A stretch of 57,699 nt of DNA from Paenibacillus alkalitolerans (GCF_016482785.1 NZ_JAEMXM010000034.1:735-58433); one strand, 5' to 3'. Counted from the first letter of the stretch, positions 1 through 11,500 are shown. The notes: generated from the sequence alone by a model not told the origin. Numbers and translations are program-made.

Positions 1-68
1 TATTTTTTTCTGCCGTGGGACGGACAAAAACCCCAACTCGCCCGCGAACTCTATTAAGGAGGAGGTGA

Positions 69-89
69 ATGCTGGGAATCTATTTGTAA
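69..89 (+). other. Six-codon leader ORF behind a very strong RBS
   Basis: A near-perfect ribosome binding site (TAAGGAGGAGGTG, 54-66) is followed by ATG CTG GGA ATC TAT TTG TAA, encoding MLGIYL. It sits about 60 bases upstream of the SLH gene, whose own binding site is poorer. It could be a translated leader peptide influencing the downstream gene, or a remnant. Only the sequence pattern supports it. Confidence 0.3.
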
Positions 90-151
90 AAAGGATGCGA
101 GGATAGGATTAGAGAAAAGACAAGTCGGCGGAGAGGGGAATGGAACTTATT

Positions 152-1801
152 ATGGAACGGACGAACAAATGGTTCCGCAAGCTATCCGGAGCCATGGCAC
201 TGATGTTGACGGTATCTCTACTCATCCCAATGCTTGCGTACGCGCAGGCGTACATCTTCAAAGCGGCTTACAATCGTTCGACCGGGACGGTGACGGCAAG
301 CGTCTACACGGACGAAACAGTCGCAAGCAGTGTTTATCTTAACGTATATGACAACAACATGAACGTCATCGGCAGCGTGTTTTTGAAAGCGCCTTCGGGC
401 ACGCACACGATCGGGAATGCCGTTTATGACCGATATGATTTTACTTATAAAGTAACGGCAAATGTGCATGACGCGCTGAAGCTGACAAGCTGGTACGCCG
501 CCGATCCGGACGGCAACGGCACGGTGACGAGCGACGTCTATACCGTCCGTTCGTCGCACAATAACGGCGGCGGAGGCGGTCACTGGCCGGGTACGCCGGC
601 ACCGGGAGCGATCGACGGGAAGGTGACGGCTGACCGGAACGGCGGCATATCCGCAGATGAGCTGGCCGGCGAGCTCGCAGCGTACAACACCGTAACGATC
701 GATGTATCGGAGAGCGGCATCGCCCTGCTTCCGGCGAAACCGTTGATCGAAGCGGCAGGCGACCGCACTCTGATGTTGATCAATGGCGGCATTTCGCTCG
801 AACTTCCGGTTGGGGTAATACATTTTGACAATTTGGCAAAAATAACCGCAACGGACAAGGAAAAGCTAACCATTCGCGCAAAGATCGCCCCGTTAAAGGG
901 ATCGGAATTAAACAAGATCGACGCGGAAGCGCGAGCCGCCGGAGCGAAGCTCGTATCCGAACCGGTGGAGTTCGCGCTGACAGCCTTGGGTGACCTTGAC
1001 CACACTGCGGAAATCGACGACTTCAGACGCACCTACGTGAAGCGGACGCTGCCGATCAACGCTCCGGTTGCGGACGCAGCCAAGCTGGCGGGCGTCGTGT
1101 ACGATGAAGCTGCGAAGCGCTTCCACTTCGTTCCAACAAGCGTGACGCAGGACGAGGACGGGAAAGTGAGCGCAGCTGTCTTGAAGCGTCCGGGCAACAG
1201 CGTATATGCGGTAATCCAGCGGGACAAGACGTTCAACGACATCGCGGGACACTGGGCGGAAGACAACATTGAAGCAATGGCCGGCAAGCTGATCGTCGAG
1301 GGCGTCACTCCGCTGCGGTTCGAACCGAACCGGGATATAACGCGTGCGGAATTCGCGGCGCTGCTGGTGCGTGCGCTGGGCATCAAGATTGAGGCAGGCT
1401 CCTCCGCGGACTCCAAGTTTAGCGACGTAGCCGGTGACGCATGGTACAGGGACATTGTGAGCGCGGCTGTAGATGCGGAGCTAATCCACGGTTATCCGGA
1501 CGGCACGTTCGGTCCGAACAAGACGATAACGCGTGCGGAGATGGCGGCCATGATGTCACGCGCATTGGCGTTCGCTGGCGGCTCCGGCACGTCAGTCGAA
1601 GCGGAAACCGTCAACGAACTGCTGTCCAAGTTCAGAGACCGTTCGCAGCTTCGCTGGGCGGAGAAGGATTTCGCCATCGTCATACGAGCAGGAATCGTCC
1701 AAGGCATGACCGAGACGACGCTCGCACCCCGCAGCAATGCAACGCGCGCGCAAGCGGCCGCTATGCTGCATCGATTCTTGGATTCCGTAGACTTTATTTA
1801 A
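152..1801 (+). CDS. S-layer homology (SLH) domain surface protein
   Basis: Secreted protein held to the cell wall by three C-terminal SLH repeats. I chose the ATG at 152: the purine-rich AGAGGGG at 132-138 is about 13 bases away, while the ATG at 140 would leave only one base. A signal peptide (charged start, hydrophobic run, cleavage near AYAQA) covers about the first 35 residues. A beta-rich N-terminal region of about 110 residues follows, then a glycine-rich linker (GGGGGHWPG) and a middle domain. The SLH repeats begin at FNDIAGHWAE (about residue 360), FSDVAGDAWY and FRDRSQLRWA. Each has the typical ITRAE-like motif (ITRAEF, ITRAEM, ATRAQA). SLH repeats generally bind pyruvylated secondary cell-wall polymer. 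The N-terminal domain has no family I recognise, so its ligand is unknown. Confidence 0.93.
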   Translation: MERTNKWFRKLSGAMALMLTVSLLIPMLAYAQAYIFKAAYNRSTGTVTASVYTDETVASSVYLNVYDNNMNVIGSVFLKAPSGTHTIGNAVYDRYDFTYKVTANVHDALKLTSWYAADPDGNGTVTSDVYTVRSSHNNGGGGGHWPGTPAPGAIDGKVTADRNGGISADELAGELAAYNTVTIDVSESGIALLPAKPLIEAAGDRTLMLINGGISLELPVGVIHFDNLAKITATDKEKLTIRAKIAPLKGSELNKIDAEARAAGAKLVSEPVEFALTALGDLDHTAEIDDFRRTYVKRTLPINAPVADAAKLAGVVYDEAAKRFHFVPTSVTQDEDGKVSAAVLKRPGNSVYAVIQRDKTFNDIAGHWAEDNIEAMAGKLIVEGVTPLRFEPNRDITRAEFAALLVRALGIKIEAGSSADSKFSDVAGDAWYRDIVSAAVDAELIHGYPDGTFGPNKTITRAEMAAMMSRALAFAGGSGTSVEAETVNELLSKFRDRSQLRWAEKDFAIVIRAGIVQGMTETTLAPRSNATRAQAAAMLHRFLDSVDFI

Positions 1802-1809
1802 ATACGGTT

Positions 1810-1838
1810 AAGCCCCTGCACACCGGATGCGGGGGCTT
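1810..1838 (+). terminator. Terminator after the SLH gene
   Basis: AAGCCCCTGCA and TGCGGGGGCTT form an 11-bp stem with one mismatch and a 7-base loop, starting nine bases after the stop codon. There is little T-tract on the plus strand. It is probably the end of the SLH transcript. Confidence 0.6.
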
Positions 1839-1899
1839 ATCCATTCTGTGATCGTTCCAGCAAAGCCGACACCACCTGCAAAAAAAAAGTTAATTACAC

Positions 1900-3018
1900 T
1901 CACTGCGCCTGCGACAATCTGCGTTTGAATACTTGTTCGATTTCGAGCAATATTTGTTGCGCTCCGCTTCTCTTGGATGCTACGAACGGTACATTGTGCG
2001 TTTTGCAAAGCTCGTTCCCCGGTGCGGATCCGTTATGCCCCACATAAGGAACGACGGCGACCACAACGTCGGAGCTTCGGATATATTTCTCCATGCGCCG
2101 TTTATTTTCGTCTCCCGTAATATGATAAAGCGTCATGCCGACTTCATGGAAAGCCTGCTGATACCGCAAGCGAAACGCCTCGGCTCCAATAAGTGTGATC
2201 GTTTTTCCTTCCAATAAACTGTAATCGATGGGGAATTTCTTTTCGTCTTCTTCCGTTTCTTCAGCTGCTCGCTGTTTTGGTTTATGGTTTGCCGTTTCTT
2301 GAGATTGATTTTCGTTTTTTGTTTTATGTTTCCAAATGACGCGAACGGTGTCGAGCCTTTCTTCGTAAAAAGCGATATCTATAAGTTCCCCGTCCTCCAT
2401 TCCTTCGCAATCCTGCTCGTTGAGGTGGAGTGAGAGAGGTTCGTCCCCCAGTTTGATCATTCCGCCGATAGCCGATCGTCTTATTACGAACTTATGATGT
2501 TCGGCATCCCATTCCGCAATACAATAATTGAGCTGTATACGGTTTGGCGGTTCTTTGCCTGCCCCTTTCTCCGCTATTTTAAAAATATAATGTTTTCCTC
2601 CGTCGGAGAAGTGCTCGGTGCCTTCAACAGCCAGTTTATCGCCGTGCTGAATGCCTAGTTTCCGAACGATTCTTTCATTGACATGATAGCCGTCATCCAG
2701 TTCCGGGAGTCTTCCGCCGACTAATTTTCTTTCGAAAGTATACGCAGCCGGTTCAGCGGCGGGCTTCGACTCCGGCGTTTCGTTGTCCGATTCAGAAGAG
2801 GCCGGCGGTTCGGCTCGTGTTTCTGCGGCGTCAAAACTTAGAGAACTTATTTTAGCCGTACTCTCTCCAATATCATAAGGCGGAATAGCTGAAACGATCC
2901 GCAAAATGTCCATATACTGTTCCATCGCTGTCAATTGGGATTCTATATTGTCCGGGGTAATGTGAGCGGCGATTTTTTTCAGTTCGCCTTGAATCATAGT
3001 GAATAATAATTGTTTCAT
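1900..3018 (-). CDS. DUF2325 domain protein
   Basis: 372 residues. The C-terminal 100 residues match the DUF2325 pattern: a Rossmann-like start (KTITLIGAE), a central SSDVVVAVVPYVGHN segment and an NVPFVASKRSG segment. This is a domain of unknown function in Firmicutes, often read as a nucleotide-binding or sensor fold. The N-terminal two thirds include an acidic low-complexity linker (about residues 75-95) and a domain with no family I recognise. A good binding site (AGAGGAGGAGAATT) precedes the ATG at 3018. The gene is AT-richer than the housekeeping genes and lies just downstream of the toxin-antitoxin pair on the same strand, 37 bases after the toxin stop, so the three may be co-transcribed. 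Cellular role unknown. Confidence 0.7.
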   Translation of the reverse strand: MKQLLFTMIQGELKKIAAHITPDNIESQLTAMEQYMDILRIVSAIPPYDIGESTAKISSLSFDAAETRAEPPASSESDNETPESKPAAEPAAYTFERKLVGGRLPELDDGYHVNERIVRKLGIQHGDKLAVEGTEHFSDGGKHYIFKIAEKGAGKEPPNRIQLNYCIAEWDAEHHKFVIRRSAIGGMIKLGDEPLSLHLNEQDCEGMEDGELIDIAFYEERLDTVRVIWKHKTKNENQSQETANHKPKQRAAEETEEDEKKFPIDYSLLEGKTITLIGAEAFRLRYQQAFHEVGMTLYHITGDENKRRMEKYIRSSDVVVAVVPYVGHNGSAPGNELCKTHNVPFVASKRSGAQQILLEIEQVFKRRLSQAQ

Positions 3019-3055
3019 AATTCTCCTCCTCTCGTTGGGAAATTTTCCTTTTTAT

Positions 3056-3406
3056 TCATTCCATATCAAGATACAGCTTCACAGCGGTTCTAATTGATTG
3101 TCTTATTTGTTCCGAATCAATATATCCGCATTGTTGTCCCAAACGCTCTTTGCTAATAGATCTAATTTGATGTGCCATTACTATTGAATCTTCTGCAAGT
3201 TGACTGTCTTTACCGTTCAATAGCACTTCAATCGGATACACTCTTCTGCCGGGTTTAAAACTTGTTATCGAGACAATCGTTACGACAGGAAGCACTTCAT
3301 TGACCACTTCAGATGAAATGACAAGTACAGGTATGCTGCCGGCTTGTTCCGTTCCTGCCGCCGGATTCATATTCGCCCAAAAAATCCCCCATTGATACCT
3401 CACCAT
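3056..3406 (-). CDS. MazF/PemK-family toxin (endoribonuclease)
   Basis: 116 residues, typical PemK/MazF length. It starts YQWGIFWANMNPAAGTEQAG and continues PVLVISSEVVNE, the family pattern GDIYWADLxP...GS..RPVLIIQNDxxN. It later has the conserved IVMAHQIRSISKERL segment, corresponding to the family's motif around the catalytic region. In the family this is a sequence-specific mRNA interferase held inactive by its antitoxin. The start overlaps the end of the upstream antitoxin gene by 7 bases, the usual translational coupling of such modules. Confidence 0.9.
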   Translation of the reverse strand: MVRYQWGIFWANMNPAAGTEQAGSIPVLVISSEVVNEVLPVVTIVSITSFKPGRRVYPIEVLLNGKDSQLAEDSIVMAHQIRSISKERLGQQCGYIDSEQIRQSIRTAVKLYLDME

Positions 3407-3669
3407 TCAGAATTCCCTCTGTCGGTTTCTGAATCGATAAATTCGAATGCCTTCATGTTTTCGGTCAAATCGCTCATGAATAAAGGATCTTCCGCCGCTT
3501 TTGACATTTCGTGCTTTAGCATTTCTTTCTCAATTCGTTTCGAATATTCCTCTAATGCTTCTTTAACGCCGGCATTTACAGAAGGAATGTAGTTTTCCTT
3601 AACGTAAATTTTATATTTGTCAATGAGATCGGGCGGCAAGGTAAATGTGACATTTTTCGCTTTTGGCAC
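3400..3669 (-). CDS. MazE-like antitoxin
   Basis: 89-residue partner of the MazF-like toxin. The N-terminus (AKNVTFTLPPDLIDKYKIYV) looks like a ribbon-helix-helix DNA-binding segment. The rest is acidic and helical, as expected for the part that wraps the toxin. Translation starts at GTG 3669 behind AGTGAGGTG; the nearby ATG is out of frame. In known systems the antitoxin, alone or with toxin, represses its own promoter. The AT-rich 3670-3770 region upstream contains several TATAAT-like hexamers but no promoter I can fix with confidence. Confidence 0.8.
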   Translation of the reverse strand: MPKAKNVTFTLPPDLIDKYKIYVKENYIPSVNAGVKEALEEYSKRIEKEMLKHEMSKAAEDPLFMSDLTENMKAFEFIDSETDRGNSEW

Positions 3670-3766
3670 ATAAACACCTCACTTGATGAATTATATTGCA
3701 TATTATTATTGTATCGGATTATTGTGATATTCAAATAGTTCTTTACGCTTAGTTATTATTCACATT

Positions 3767-4303
3767 TCATGACCGCCCCCGCGCCCACCAACGCGCGACG
3801 GCTGCAAGGCCCGCGCCGTGCCGGAATTCGCCGTTCGCGATCAAGCGGACCAGCTCTTCCGTCTCCAATATATGTACTTCCAGCTCCTCCCCCGGCTCCA
3901 GGTGCTGCTCTCCGGCTGTCAGTTCTTCGGCTGCAAACAGGTGTATAGATTGCGTCGTAAACCCGAACGAAGGATAAAACGCCCCCAAATCCGTCCATCT
4001 CTCAGCCGTGTACCCGGTTTCCTCCGATAGCTCCCTGCGGGCCATCACAAGTGCATCAACGCCCTCTTCCAAACCTCCCGCCGGAAACTCCCATTGCCAG
4101 CTGCGAATCGCATGCCGGTATTGCCGCAAACATACGACACGGCGGCCTCCGTCGAGCAGCGGCATAACGCAGACGCCCTGCCGTCCCGTCACATATTCAT
4201 ATTTCATCTCCGTACCGCTGCCGGTCTCCACTTCTTCCTCGACCACATCGAAGAAGCGGAACCGGGTCGTTCTCGACTGCTTCACTTTCCACTTCGGTTC
4301 CAT
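3767..4303 (-). CDS. Nudix hydrolase, ADP-ribose pyrophosphatase-like
   Basis: 178 residues. It carries a Nudix box: GGLEEG, seven residues, then RRELSEETGY. The usual glutamate after the GGLEEG-type stretch is valine here, but the catalytic REL-EE-G core is intact. The layout (N-terminal beta strand pair, GRQGVCVMPLLDGGRRVVCLRQYR, then FPAGGLEEG) matches the NudF group, which hydrolyses ADP-ribose to AMP and ribose-5-phosphate. The ATG at 4303 has AAGGAG 8 bases upstream; an earlier ATG is out of frame. It stands alone between the toxin-antitoxin pair and a divergent regulator. Confidence 0.88.
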   Translation of the reverse strand: MEPKWKVKQSRTTRFRFFDVVEEEVETGSGTEMKYEYVTGRQGVCVMPLLDGGRRVVCLRQYRHAIRSWQWEFPAGGLEEGVDALVMARRELSEETGYTAERWTDLGAFYPSFGFTTQSIHLFAAEELTAGEQHLEPGEELEVHILETEELVRLIANGEFRHGAGLAAVARWWARGRS

Positions 4304-4396
4304 TCCATGTACTCCTTCCGTTTACCGCGGCTTTTTTTCTCTAATGTCCTACCCGTTATTGTACTAGAAAGTTCGCGAAATCGGCAGATTGTATGT

Positions 4397-4425
4397 TTGA
4401 ATGTGCCTACTTTATTACATATAAT
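4397..4425 (+). promoter_or_regulatory. SigA-type promoter of the HTH gene
   Basis: TTGAAT at 4397-4402, a 17-base spacer, and a perfect TATAAT at 4420-4425. It lies 35 bases before the ATG of the downstream HTH gene. Confidence 0.7.
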
Positions 4426-4459
4426 AAACTTTATATTATCGCGGCATAGGAGGAAAATA

Positions 4460-4894
4460 ATGCGGATGTTGAGCGTGCGGGAGGCGTTTCAGATGTTAAA
4501 GGAACGCGGTATCGCACTGAACAAGCAGGAGCTTCGGAAGTGGCTGAACAACGGGTACATAGTGGCGGTGCCGCCAATCAACCGAAGGGTCGGATGGCAA
4601 ATTTCGGAAGAAGCGTTAAATGAATTCATCGATAAGTATGAAAACGGACATTTCGAGGAGTTGAAACGGCGCCGCCAATCGCAGCTCGAGCAAAAGCCGT
4701 ACGGATTGGGGGAAGGGACCACCCGGCGCGCATCGCACGAAGCGGCTCCTGACTCTTACGTGCGCAGTCTGGAGCAGGATATGATGCTGCTGCAGCAGCA
4801 GTTATATAGTCTCAGGAGGGAAATTAACGATCTGAAGAAGGTCCTCGGCTTCCCGATTCTCATCAACGCCGAGGATGCGTGGGATTCGAACTGA
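4460..4894 (+). CDS. Small HTH protein with C-terminal coiled coil
   Basis: 144 residues. The ATG at 4460 follows TAGGAGGAAAATA; longer in-frame starts run into the divergent Nudix gene and are rejected. Residues 1-65 (LSVREAFQML...ELRKWLNNGYI...VGWQISEEALNEFIDKY) resemble the excisionase/MerR-type winged helix-turn-helix. Residues about 95-130 form a coiled coil (SLEQDMMLLQQQLYSLRREINDLKKVL). It is probably a dimeric DNA-binding protein. No recombinase lies nearby, so a phage excisionase role is not supported. A strong promoter lies upstream and a terminator downstream, making it monocistronic. Confidence 0.7.
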   Translation: MRMLSVREAFQMLKERGIALNKQELRKWLNNGYIVAVPPINRRVGWQISEEALNEFIDKYENGHFEELKRRRQSQLEQKPYGLGEGTTRRASHEAAPDSYVRSLEQDMMLLQQQLYSLRREINDLKKVLGFPILINAEDAWDSN

Positions 4895-4900
4895 ACGGGA

Positions 4901-4942
4901 CGACCGCTCCCCTGCGAAATATTGGGAAGCGGTCGCCTTTTC
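4901..4942 (+). terminator. Terminator of the HTH gene
   Basis: CGACCGCTCCC pairs with GGGAAGCGGTCG (one bulge), followed by CCTTTTCC. It starts 6 bases after the stop codon. Confidence 0.7.
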
Positions 4943-4955
4943 CGTTATGAAGAGA

Positions 4956-5216
4956 TCATTTTGCGCGTTTTATTTCCCGAATTTCTGCACGATTTTCAAT
5001 GAAACCAATGGATAACTCTTTGAGAAGCTCTTCATGCCGGCTCTGCCCTTGCTCGATTCTGTCTAGCCTTTCTTTAATTCCAACGACATCCTCCTCGACA
5101 TTCGTTAAGCGTTTGTCGATCGAATCCACCTTTGCAGCAATAAACTCCTGCCCTGTTTTTAACGCTTTAAGTGTCCCAGTTACTTCCTTCATCCATACTT
5201 TCATTTCGTTATCCAT
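4956..5216 (-). CDS. Small coiled-coil protein, function unknown
   Basis: 86 residues, almost entirely heptad-like: VDSIDKRLTNVEEDVVGIKERLDRIEQG. It has a strong binding site (GGAGAGGAGG, 7 bases before ATG 5216). It has no membrane segment and no cysteines. Similar short coiled-coil proteins occur in Bacillales and phages, but I cannot assign a role. It lies downstream of groEL but beyond that operon's terminator, so it probably has its own promoter. Confidence 0.65.
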   Translation of the reverse strand: MDNEMKVWMKEVTGTLKALKTGQEFIAAKVDSIDKRLTNVEEDVVGIKERLDRIEQGQSRHEELLKELSIGFIENRAEIREIKRAK

Positions 5217-5357
5217 AACCTGTCCTCCTCTCCCTTTTTCTGCGTAACTTTATATTAATTTATTTACTGCATAAAATGAATCCCGTCTTCGACATTTTTC
5301 TCCCTTTACCCTTCCGCGAATCGCCCACTTTCAGCAACGAATTACACACAAACAAAG

Positions 5358-5422
5358 AAAACCCGGGGGAGAACGCGCACTGGTGCAGGTGCTGCACCGC
5401 GCGGTTCTTCCGCCGGGTTTTT
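5358..5422 (-). terminator. groESL terminator
   Basis: On the minus strand AAAAACCCGG ... CCGGGTTTT brackets further internal pairing and is followed by a T-rich stretch (CTTTGTTTG). It lies 34 bases after the groEL stop. Confidence 0.65.
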
Positions 5423-5455
5423 ATCCAGCCGGCGCTTGCGCGCCAAGCTTCTTTA

Positions 5456-7108
<1,653 letters not shown>

Positions 7109-7206
7109 CTATAATTAAATCATTTATGTGTGATGATAAAATGGTGCGTAAATGCCGAACTGCGTGCGATTGTCGCCGCGCAGCCGGCCGCGCCCGGCAT
7201 CCTTCA

Positions 7207-7488
7207 TTAGCCGATGATGGCAAGGATGTCGCTTTCGCGCATGATCAAGAGCTCGCGGCCTTCATACTTTACTTCCGTGCCTGCGTACTTCGAGAAGATC
7301 ACGCGGTCGCCTTCCTTCACGTCAAGCGGAATGCGCTCGCCGTCTTTGAACGTGCCCGCACCCACGGCGACAACTTTGCCTTCTTGCGGCTTTTCTTTCG
7401 CCGTGTCCGGAAGAACGATGCCGCTTGCAGTCGTCTCCTCTCTCGCGACGGCTTCGAGTACTACGCGATCACCCAACGGTTTGATCAT
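7207..7488 (-). CDS. groS: GroES co-chaperonin, 10 kDa subunit
   Basis: 93 residues with the family pattern [36 protein letters not shown]; the mobile loop is [10 protein letters not shown]. It ends [13 protein letters not shown]. It caps the GroEL ring. First gene of the groES-groEL operon; GGAGG lies about 10 bases before ATG 7488. Confidence 0.99.
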   Translation of the reverse strand: MIKPLGDRVVLEAVAREETTASGIVLPDTAKEKPQEGKVVAVGAGTFKDGERIPLDVKEGDRVIFSKYAGTEVKYEGRELLIMRESDILAIIG

Positions 7489-7536
7489 GACAAAATGGCC
7501 TCCTTCAATAACATCTGGTTTTAGATTTTATTTTTG

Positions 7537-7563
7537 TTAGCACTCGAGGTTGCTTAGTGCTAA
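7537..7563 (-). promoter_or_regulatory. CIRCE operator (HrcA site)
   Basis: TTAGCACTC, 9 bases, TAGTGCTAA. This is the CIRCE inverted repeat with one departure from the consensus in one arm (TAGTGCTAA for GAGTGCTAA). It lies just downstream of the predicted groESL start site, where HrcA would block transcription until heat shock. Confidence 0.93.
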
Positions 7564-7577
7564 CATCCACGATTCAG

Positions 7578-7606
7578 ATTTTACTGATTTTGCATTCCCA
7601 TTTCAA
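7578..7606 (-). promoter_or_regulatory. SigA-type groESL promoter
   Basis: On the minus strand TTGAAA (7606-7601), a 17-base spacer and TAAAAT (7583-7578). The predicted start lies about 8 bases before CIRCE. Confidence 0.8.
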
Positions 7607-7673
7607 GGGGGGAATGATGAAAAATTTTTTAATGTTTTTGCAACCCCCTCATTGTATCCTTAATTGGAAGCAT

Positions 7674-8585
7674 TTAGCCTCGTCCTGAAGGCGGGTTTTC
7701 CATCTCAAAGCTCTTGATTCTCTGTCCGATCCGCGGAAACACTTGAAACGCATTCCGGTAAAAGACGTCTTCATGATGCTTCTCGGGGATGAGCCGCCTC
7801 ACGAAATCGATGTACACGTCGACCGGAGCGAGCGGCCAATCGGTTCCGAACAGCATTTTCTCATAATGGTCCGCGTACACAAGCGCTCTTCTGAAGTGAT
7901 CCATGAAGAGAGGCTCGCTCATAAAGCGCTCGAATTTCCGCCGGTTTCCGACGACAAGACCGGACAAGTCCGCGTAGACGTTCGGATTTTTAGCTACGAC
8001 CTCGGCCGCGTCCATCACCCACGGATCTCCCAGGTGGCATATCATGAAGCGGACATCCCTGTGCCGATAAGCCAACTCGTCGACCGTCAACGGATGGGAA
8101 TATTTCAACAGTCCGTTCATGGAATACGTATCTCCGGTATGAATAACGACGGGTAAATCGAACTGGTTGGCCATTTCGTAGACAGGTCCGTAGATTTTAT
8201 CTGTGACGTAGTAATGATAGTATCCTGCGTAAAGCTTAATTCCGGCAACGTCGGAGGAAGCGAGCCTTCTCTCGATCCGTTCGAGCTCCGCCGCCGCCTC
8301 AGGAGAAGCGAGCCTTACCGGATTAATCCCGATGCACTCCATCAGGAAGCCGGGCATCGTCCCGGCCGGGACCAAGTCCAGCCTCATCGGGTTTGACGCC
8401 CGGAAATCGGGAAATGTCCCGCTATCCGTTTCTTCAACGCCCATCCCGATGCCCAGTATGACGTCATTCCGGTCAAATTCATTCTTTAATCCGGATACCG
8501 AATAATCGACCCCGGACAGCTCCCTCGCCGTCTGATGAAAGCTTTCGATGTCGGACAAATGAATGTGAATATCGATGATTTGCAT
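7674..8585 (-). CDS. Amidohydrolase-family metal hydrolase
   Basis: 303 residues, TIM-barrel amidohydrolase of the Amidohydro_2 type. Visible metal and active-site motifs are IDIHIHLS (HxH on strand 1), VVIHTGD, FMICHLGDPW and LFGTDWPL (the strand-8 aspartate). The family includes decarboxylases, lactonases and dihydroorotase-like enzymes. The substrate cannot be read from sequence. It starts 2 bases after the stop of the upstream GNAT-fusion gene, so the two are one transcript and perhaps one pathway. No signal peptide, so cytosolic. Confidence 0.85.
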   Translation of the reverse strand: MQIIDIHIHLSDIESFHQTARELSGVDYSVSGLKNEFDRNDVILGIGMGVEETDSGTFPDFRASNPMRLDLVPAGTMPGFLMECIGINPVRLASPEAAAELERIERRLASSDVAGIKLYAGYYHYYVTDKIYGPVYEMANQFDLPVVIHTGDTYSMNGLLKYSHPLTVDELAYRHRDVRFMICHLGDPWVMDAAEVVAKNPNVYADLSGLVVGNRRKFERFMSEPLFMDHFRRALVYADHYEKMLFGTDWPLAPVDVYIDFVRRLIPEKHHEDVFYRNAFQVFPRIGQRIKSFEMENPPSGRG

Positions 8586-8587
8586 GA

Positions 8588-11500
8588 TTACAGCCCCCTG
8601 TTGTCCTCAAAGCGGATTTCCGCCATGCCGCGCAGCTCGCGATAAGTGCACGGTTCGCTTGCAAAAGCAAAGAATACGGGAGTCCCCCATACGACTTCCC
8701 CGTCCGCCATCGGCACACTCTGGGACGTCCCGTGGTTGACGACCAGATTATTCGTGTACATCCAAGCGTGCGAGCCCGGAAACCGGTTTACCGCATGAAG
8801 AATGTGCGAACGTTCATCCGAACCTAAGCGGATCACGCCCTCGGAATCGATATGCATGCCGATTTTCCCGCAGCCGTACCGGATGCCGTTCTCCGTCTCC
8901 ATCCAACCGCCGCTTGCCGTGCTGCCGGTTCGGAAGAAGGCGCTTGTCGTACTCTCGAATCGGGCGAAGGACAGACCTGTCCGGTTCGTGACGCGGGTTA
9001 CGCAGCAAAGCACCGGAGCGCCGGGAAGAAGCAGCATGAACAGCGTGAGTTCGATGCCCCGTTTTTCCCGGTGTTTCTCAATACGCGTGCGCAGCGCGAT
9101 CCCGCTCCATACATTGCCCAGGTTATCCGTCTGCGAGACAAATTCGGCGCTCCGTCTTTCCTCCTGAAGACTGAGCGGAGATATGCCCTGCACGGACGCG
9201 GATATGCCGCCAAGCCAAGGGTTCCACCAAGAGCGGGGACCCGGCTCCGGATAAGAGCTGTCGAGCCATTCTTCTCCGTTAAACGTAAGAGAGTAAAGCG
9301 CTGCGCCGAAGCTCGGCGACGCTTCAATGGACAGAGGCCCGTTCGAGCAGCGGTACGTTTCCCCGGCGATTCCCTGCACGACTTCCCGCTCTACCGCCGT
9401 TGCGGAAACGGGAATGATTACCGCGGACCGCTCAAACCGCACATGGCCGGCATTGAATTTCATACGCACCGGTTCGATTGTCCCGGACCTTACACCCGCT
9501 ATCGGATATTCAGACGAAAACAGAGCCTCCTCCCGCCGGTACTCGCCATGAATCGGGCCAAGCGAGCCGCTCGGCGAGGACAATGACATTGCCCCGTCCA
9601 GAGGCTGGTTCCGGTGCTGCCGAAGCTCCAGTGCCGCATCCTCATCGACAAAAGGATTCCGGTCTTTGGCACACAGCTCGATGTGATCCCTCAACAGCGG
9701 GCGCACCGGTTCTCTTCTCTTTACCGCGCAGGAGCGAAAATCCCACCAATCCGAATACGTCCCGATTGTGAGAAAGACGGACGAGGTGCGAACCGCGTCG
9801 CCATCCGCCGCCCGGCCGAGCCGATGCTCGATGCCCAAATGCCACTCCGATTTTACAAGCTTTCCGTCAGGCTGCCAGCAAATACCGAGAGGCAGCTCCT
9901 TGCCGCGGCTGAACAGCCAATTCTCGGAAATTCGGTCCAAGTCCCAATCCTCGTAGTCGGACGAGTACCGCTCTTCAAGGTCATAATAATGTCCGTCATA
10001 TGGGAGCACAAGACGATTCGGCTCATGAATAAATCCGTCAATCAAATACAAATCGTCTTCGCCGTGTTCTCCCCTTGCCGAAGACTCACTCCGGACTTCA
10101 AAATAGCGCTCCACGATCCCATTCGCATTCAGGCGGGCAACCGCGGTAAACGCGACGCCGGGAAACTCGTCCGAGCGATACTCCGCCTCCAAAACCATCG
10201 CGTCTCCGTCGGGATAAATCTTCACGGATTCCGCCTTTTTCTTGGAAAATTCTTGGGAGTACGGTTTGCCGATTTTTGGAGAGGTCCACCAAGTGTGGGG
10301 CCCGCCCTTGAAATGGGACGTCCAAAAATGATTGTTTACTTTATTTAATCCGACCGTATACGGCCCGTTCACCGCGACCCAATGATCGCCTGCCGCTCCG
10401 CCGTAACGCCCTGAATTCCCCTTGAACATTCCGTGAAGATTGCGGGTGAACGTAACGGGGGCGCCGGATTCGGGCACTGCCTTCATCTCCACATCCTCGG
10501 AATAAAGCCCGAAATCCCGCAGCGTATACGGAAGCTTGACGGAGGCCCTCCCTTTCGCGGGAATGCGGACGGAAATGCGGGTATTCGCAAATTCCGCAAA
10601 CCGTGCGGAAGGCAGGTCGAACTCAAATTTCGCCGGCTGCTTGTAATTGTTCTCGAACGTTATAAAAGCTTCTTCCGTCGTTCCTATGTACTGCTCGTGA
10701 CCTGTGACTTCCAGCTTTACTTTGGCGGGGAACTTGGGAGCGATGCCTGTCCGGAATTCCGCTTTCCTCCCGTTAATCGACCACTCGGATGCGACCGCCG
10801 GATGCGTCTTCCAGTCGCTCTGCTCCTCCGGCATCGGTTCGAGCTCGAATTCGCCCTCCACCGTCACCGTGTCGTCCACCTGAACGGTTTCGTTCATCGA
10901 GAAGCGAATGTTTTTGTCGTCCCTCCCCCGAATCGTGCATACCAACGGTTCCCCCGTTTTGTTTCGGATGACGTAGCGAACCGGATAGCGGCTGCCGAAC
11001 ACAAGATCATGATCTTCGATTTCCGTATGGATCGAGAAGTCATCCGTCTCGATCAGGCGCAGCCCCCTGCCCGTCTTCTCGAACTCGACTCTGAGCGAGA
11101 TATTGTTTTTGGCCCAGACGTATTCGAAGTAATCAAATCCGTTCTCCGATCGGCCGTCCGGGCGGATCTCCGGATTGAGCCGGCTGTCGGCGTACCAGTC
11201 GATGTGCTTGAGGTAAGGCTGTAACGCTTCCGTCTGCAGTACCGTCGGAATAAAATTCATGAGGTGAACGCTGTCGTCTTTCTTCTCCCAGAAGAAACCG
11301 CACTTTTTATACATCGGAACCGCTTTCGTGTTTCCCGCCCACGTGAACAGATCGAGTCTGGGCCAACCCATCTCCACCGTCGTTTGCACGGCCCGGATAA
11401 TAAGCGATTTTCCAACCTTGCGGCCATGGTAGTCGGGTCTTACGTTCAGCAGCGGCACATAAAGCGCGCCTTCGTCCTGCTTGTAATGGGAGAAGCTGCA

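Noticed and set aside
4094-4459. N-terminal extension of the HTH protein
   Set aside because: It runs antisense through the Nudix gene; the promoter and binding site place the start at 4460.
4460-4894. Phage excisionase
   Set aside because: The HTH fold fits but no integrase, attachment site or phage gene is nearby.
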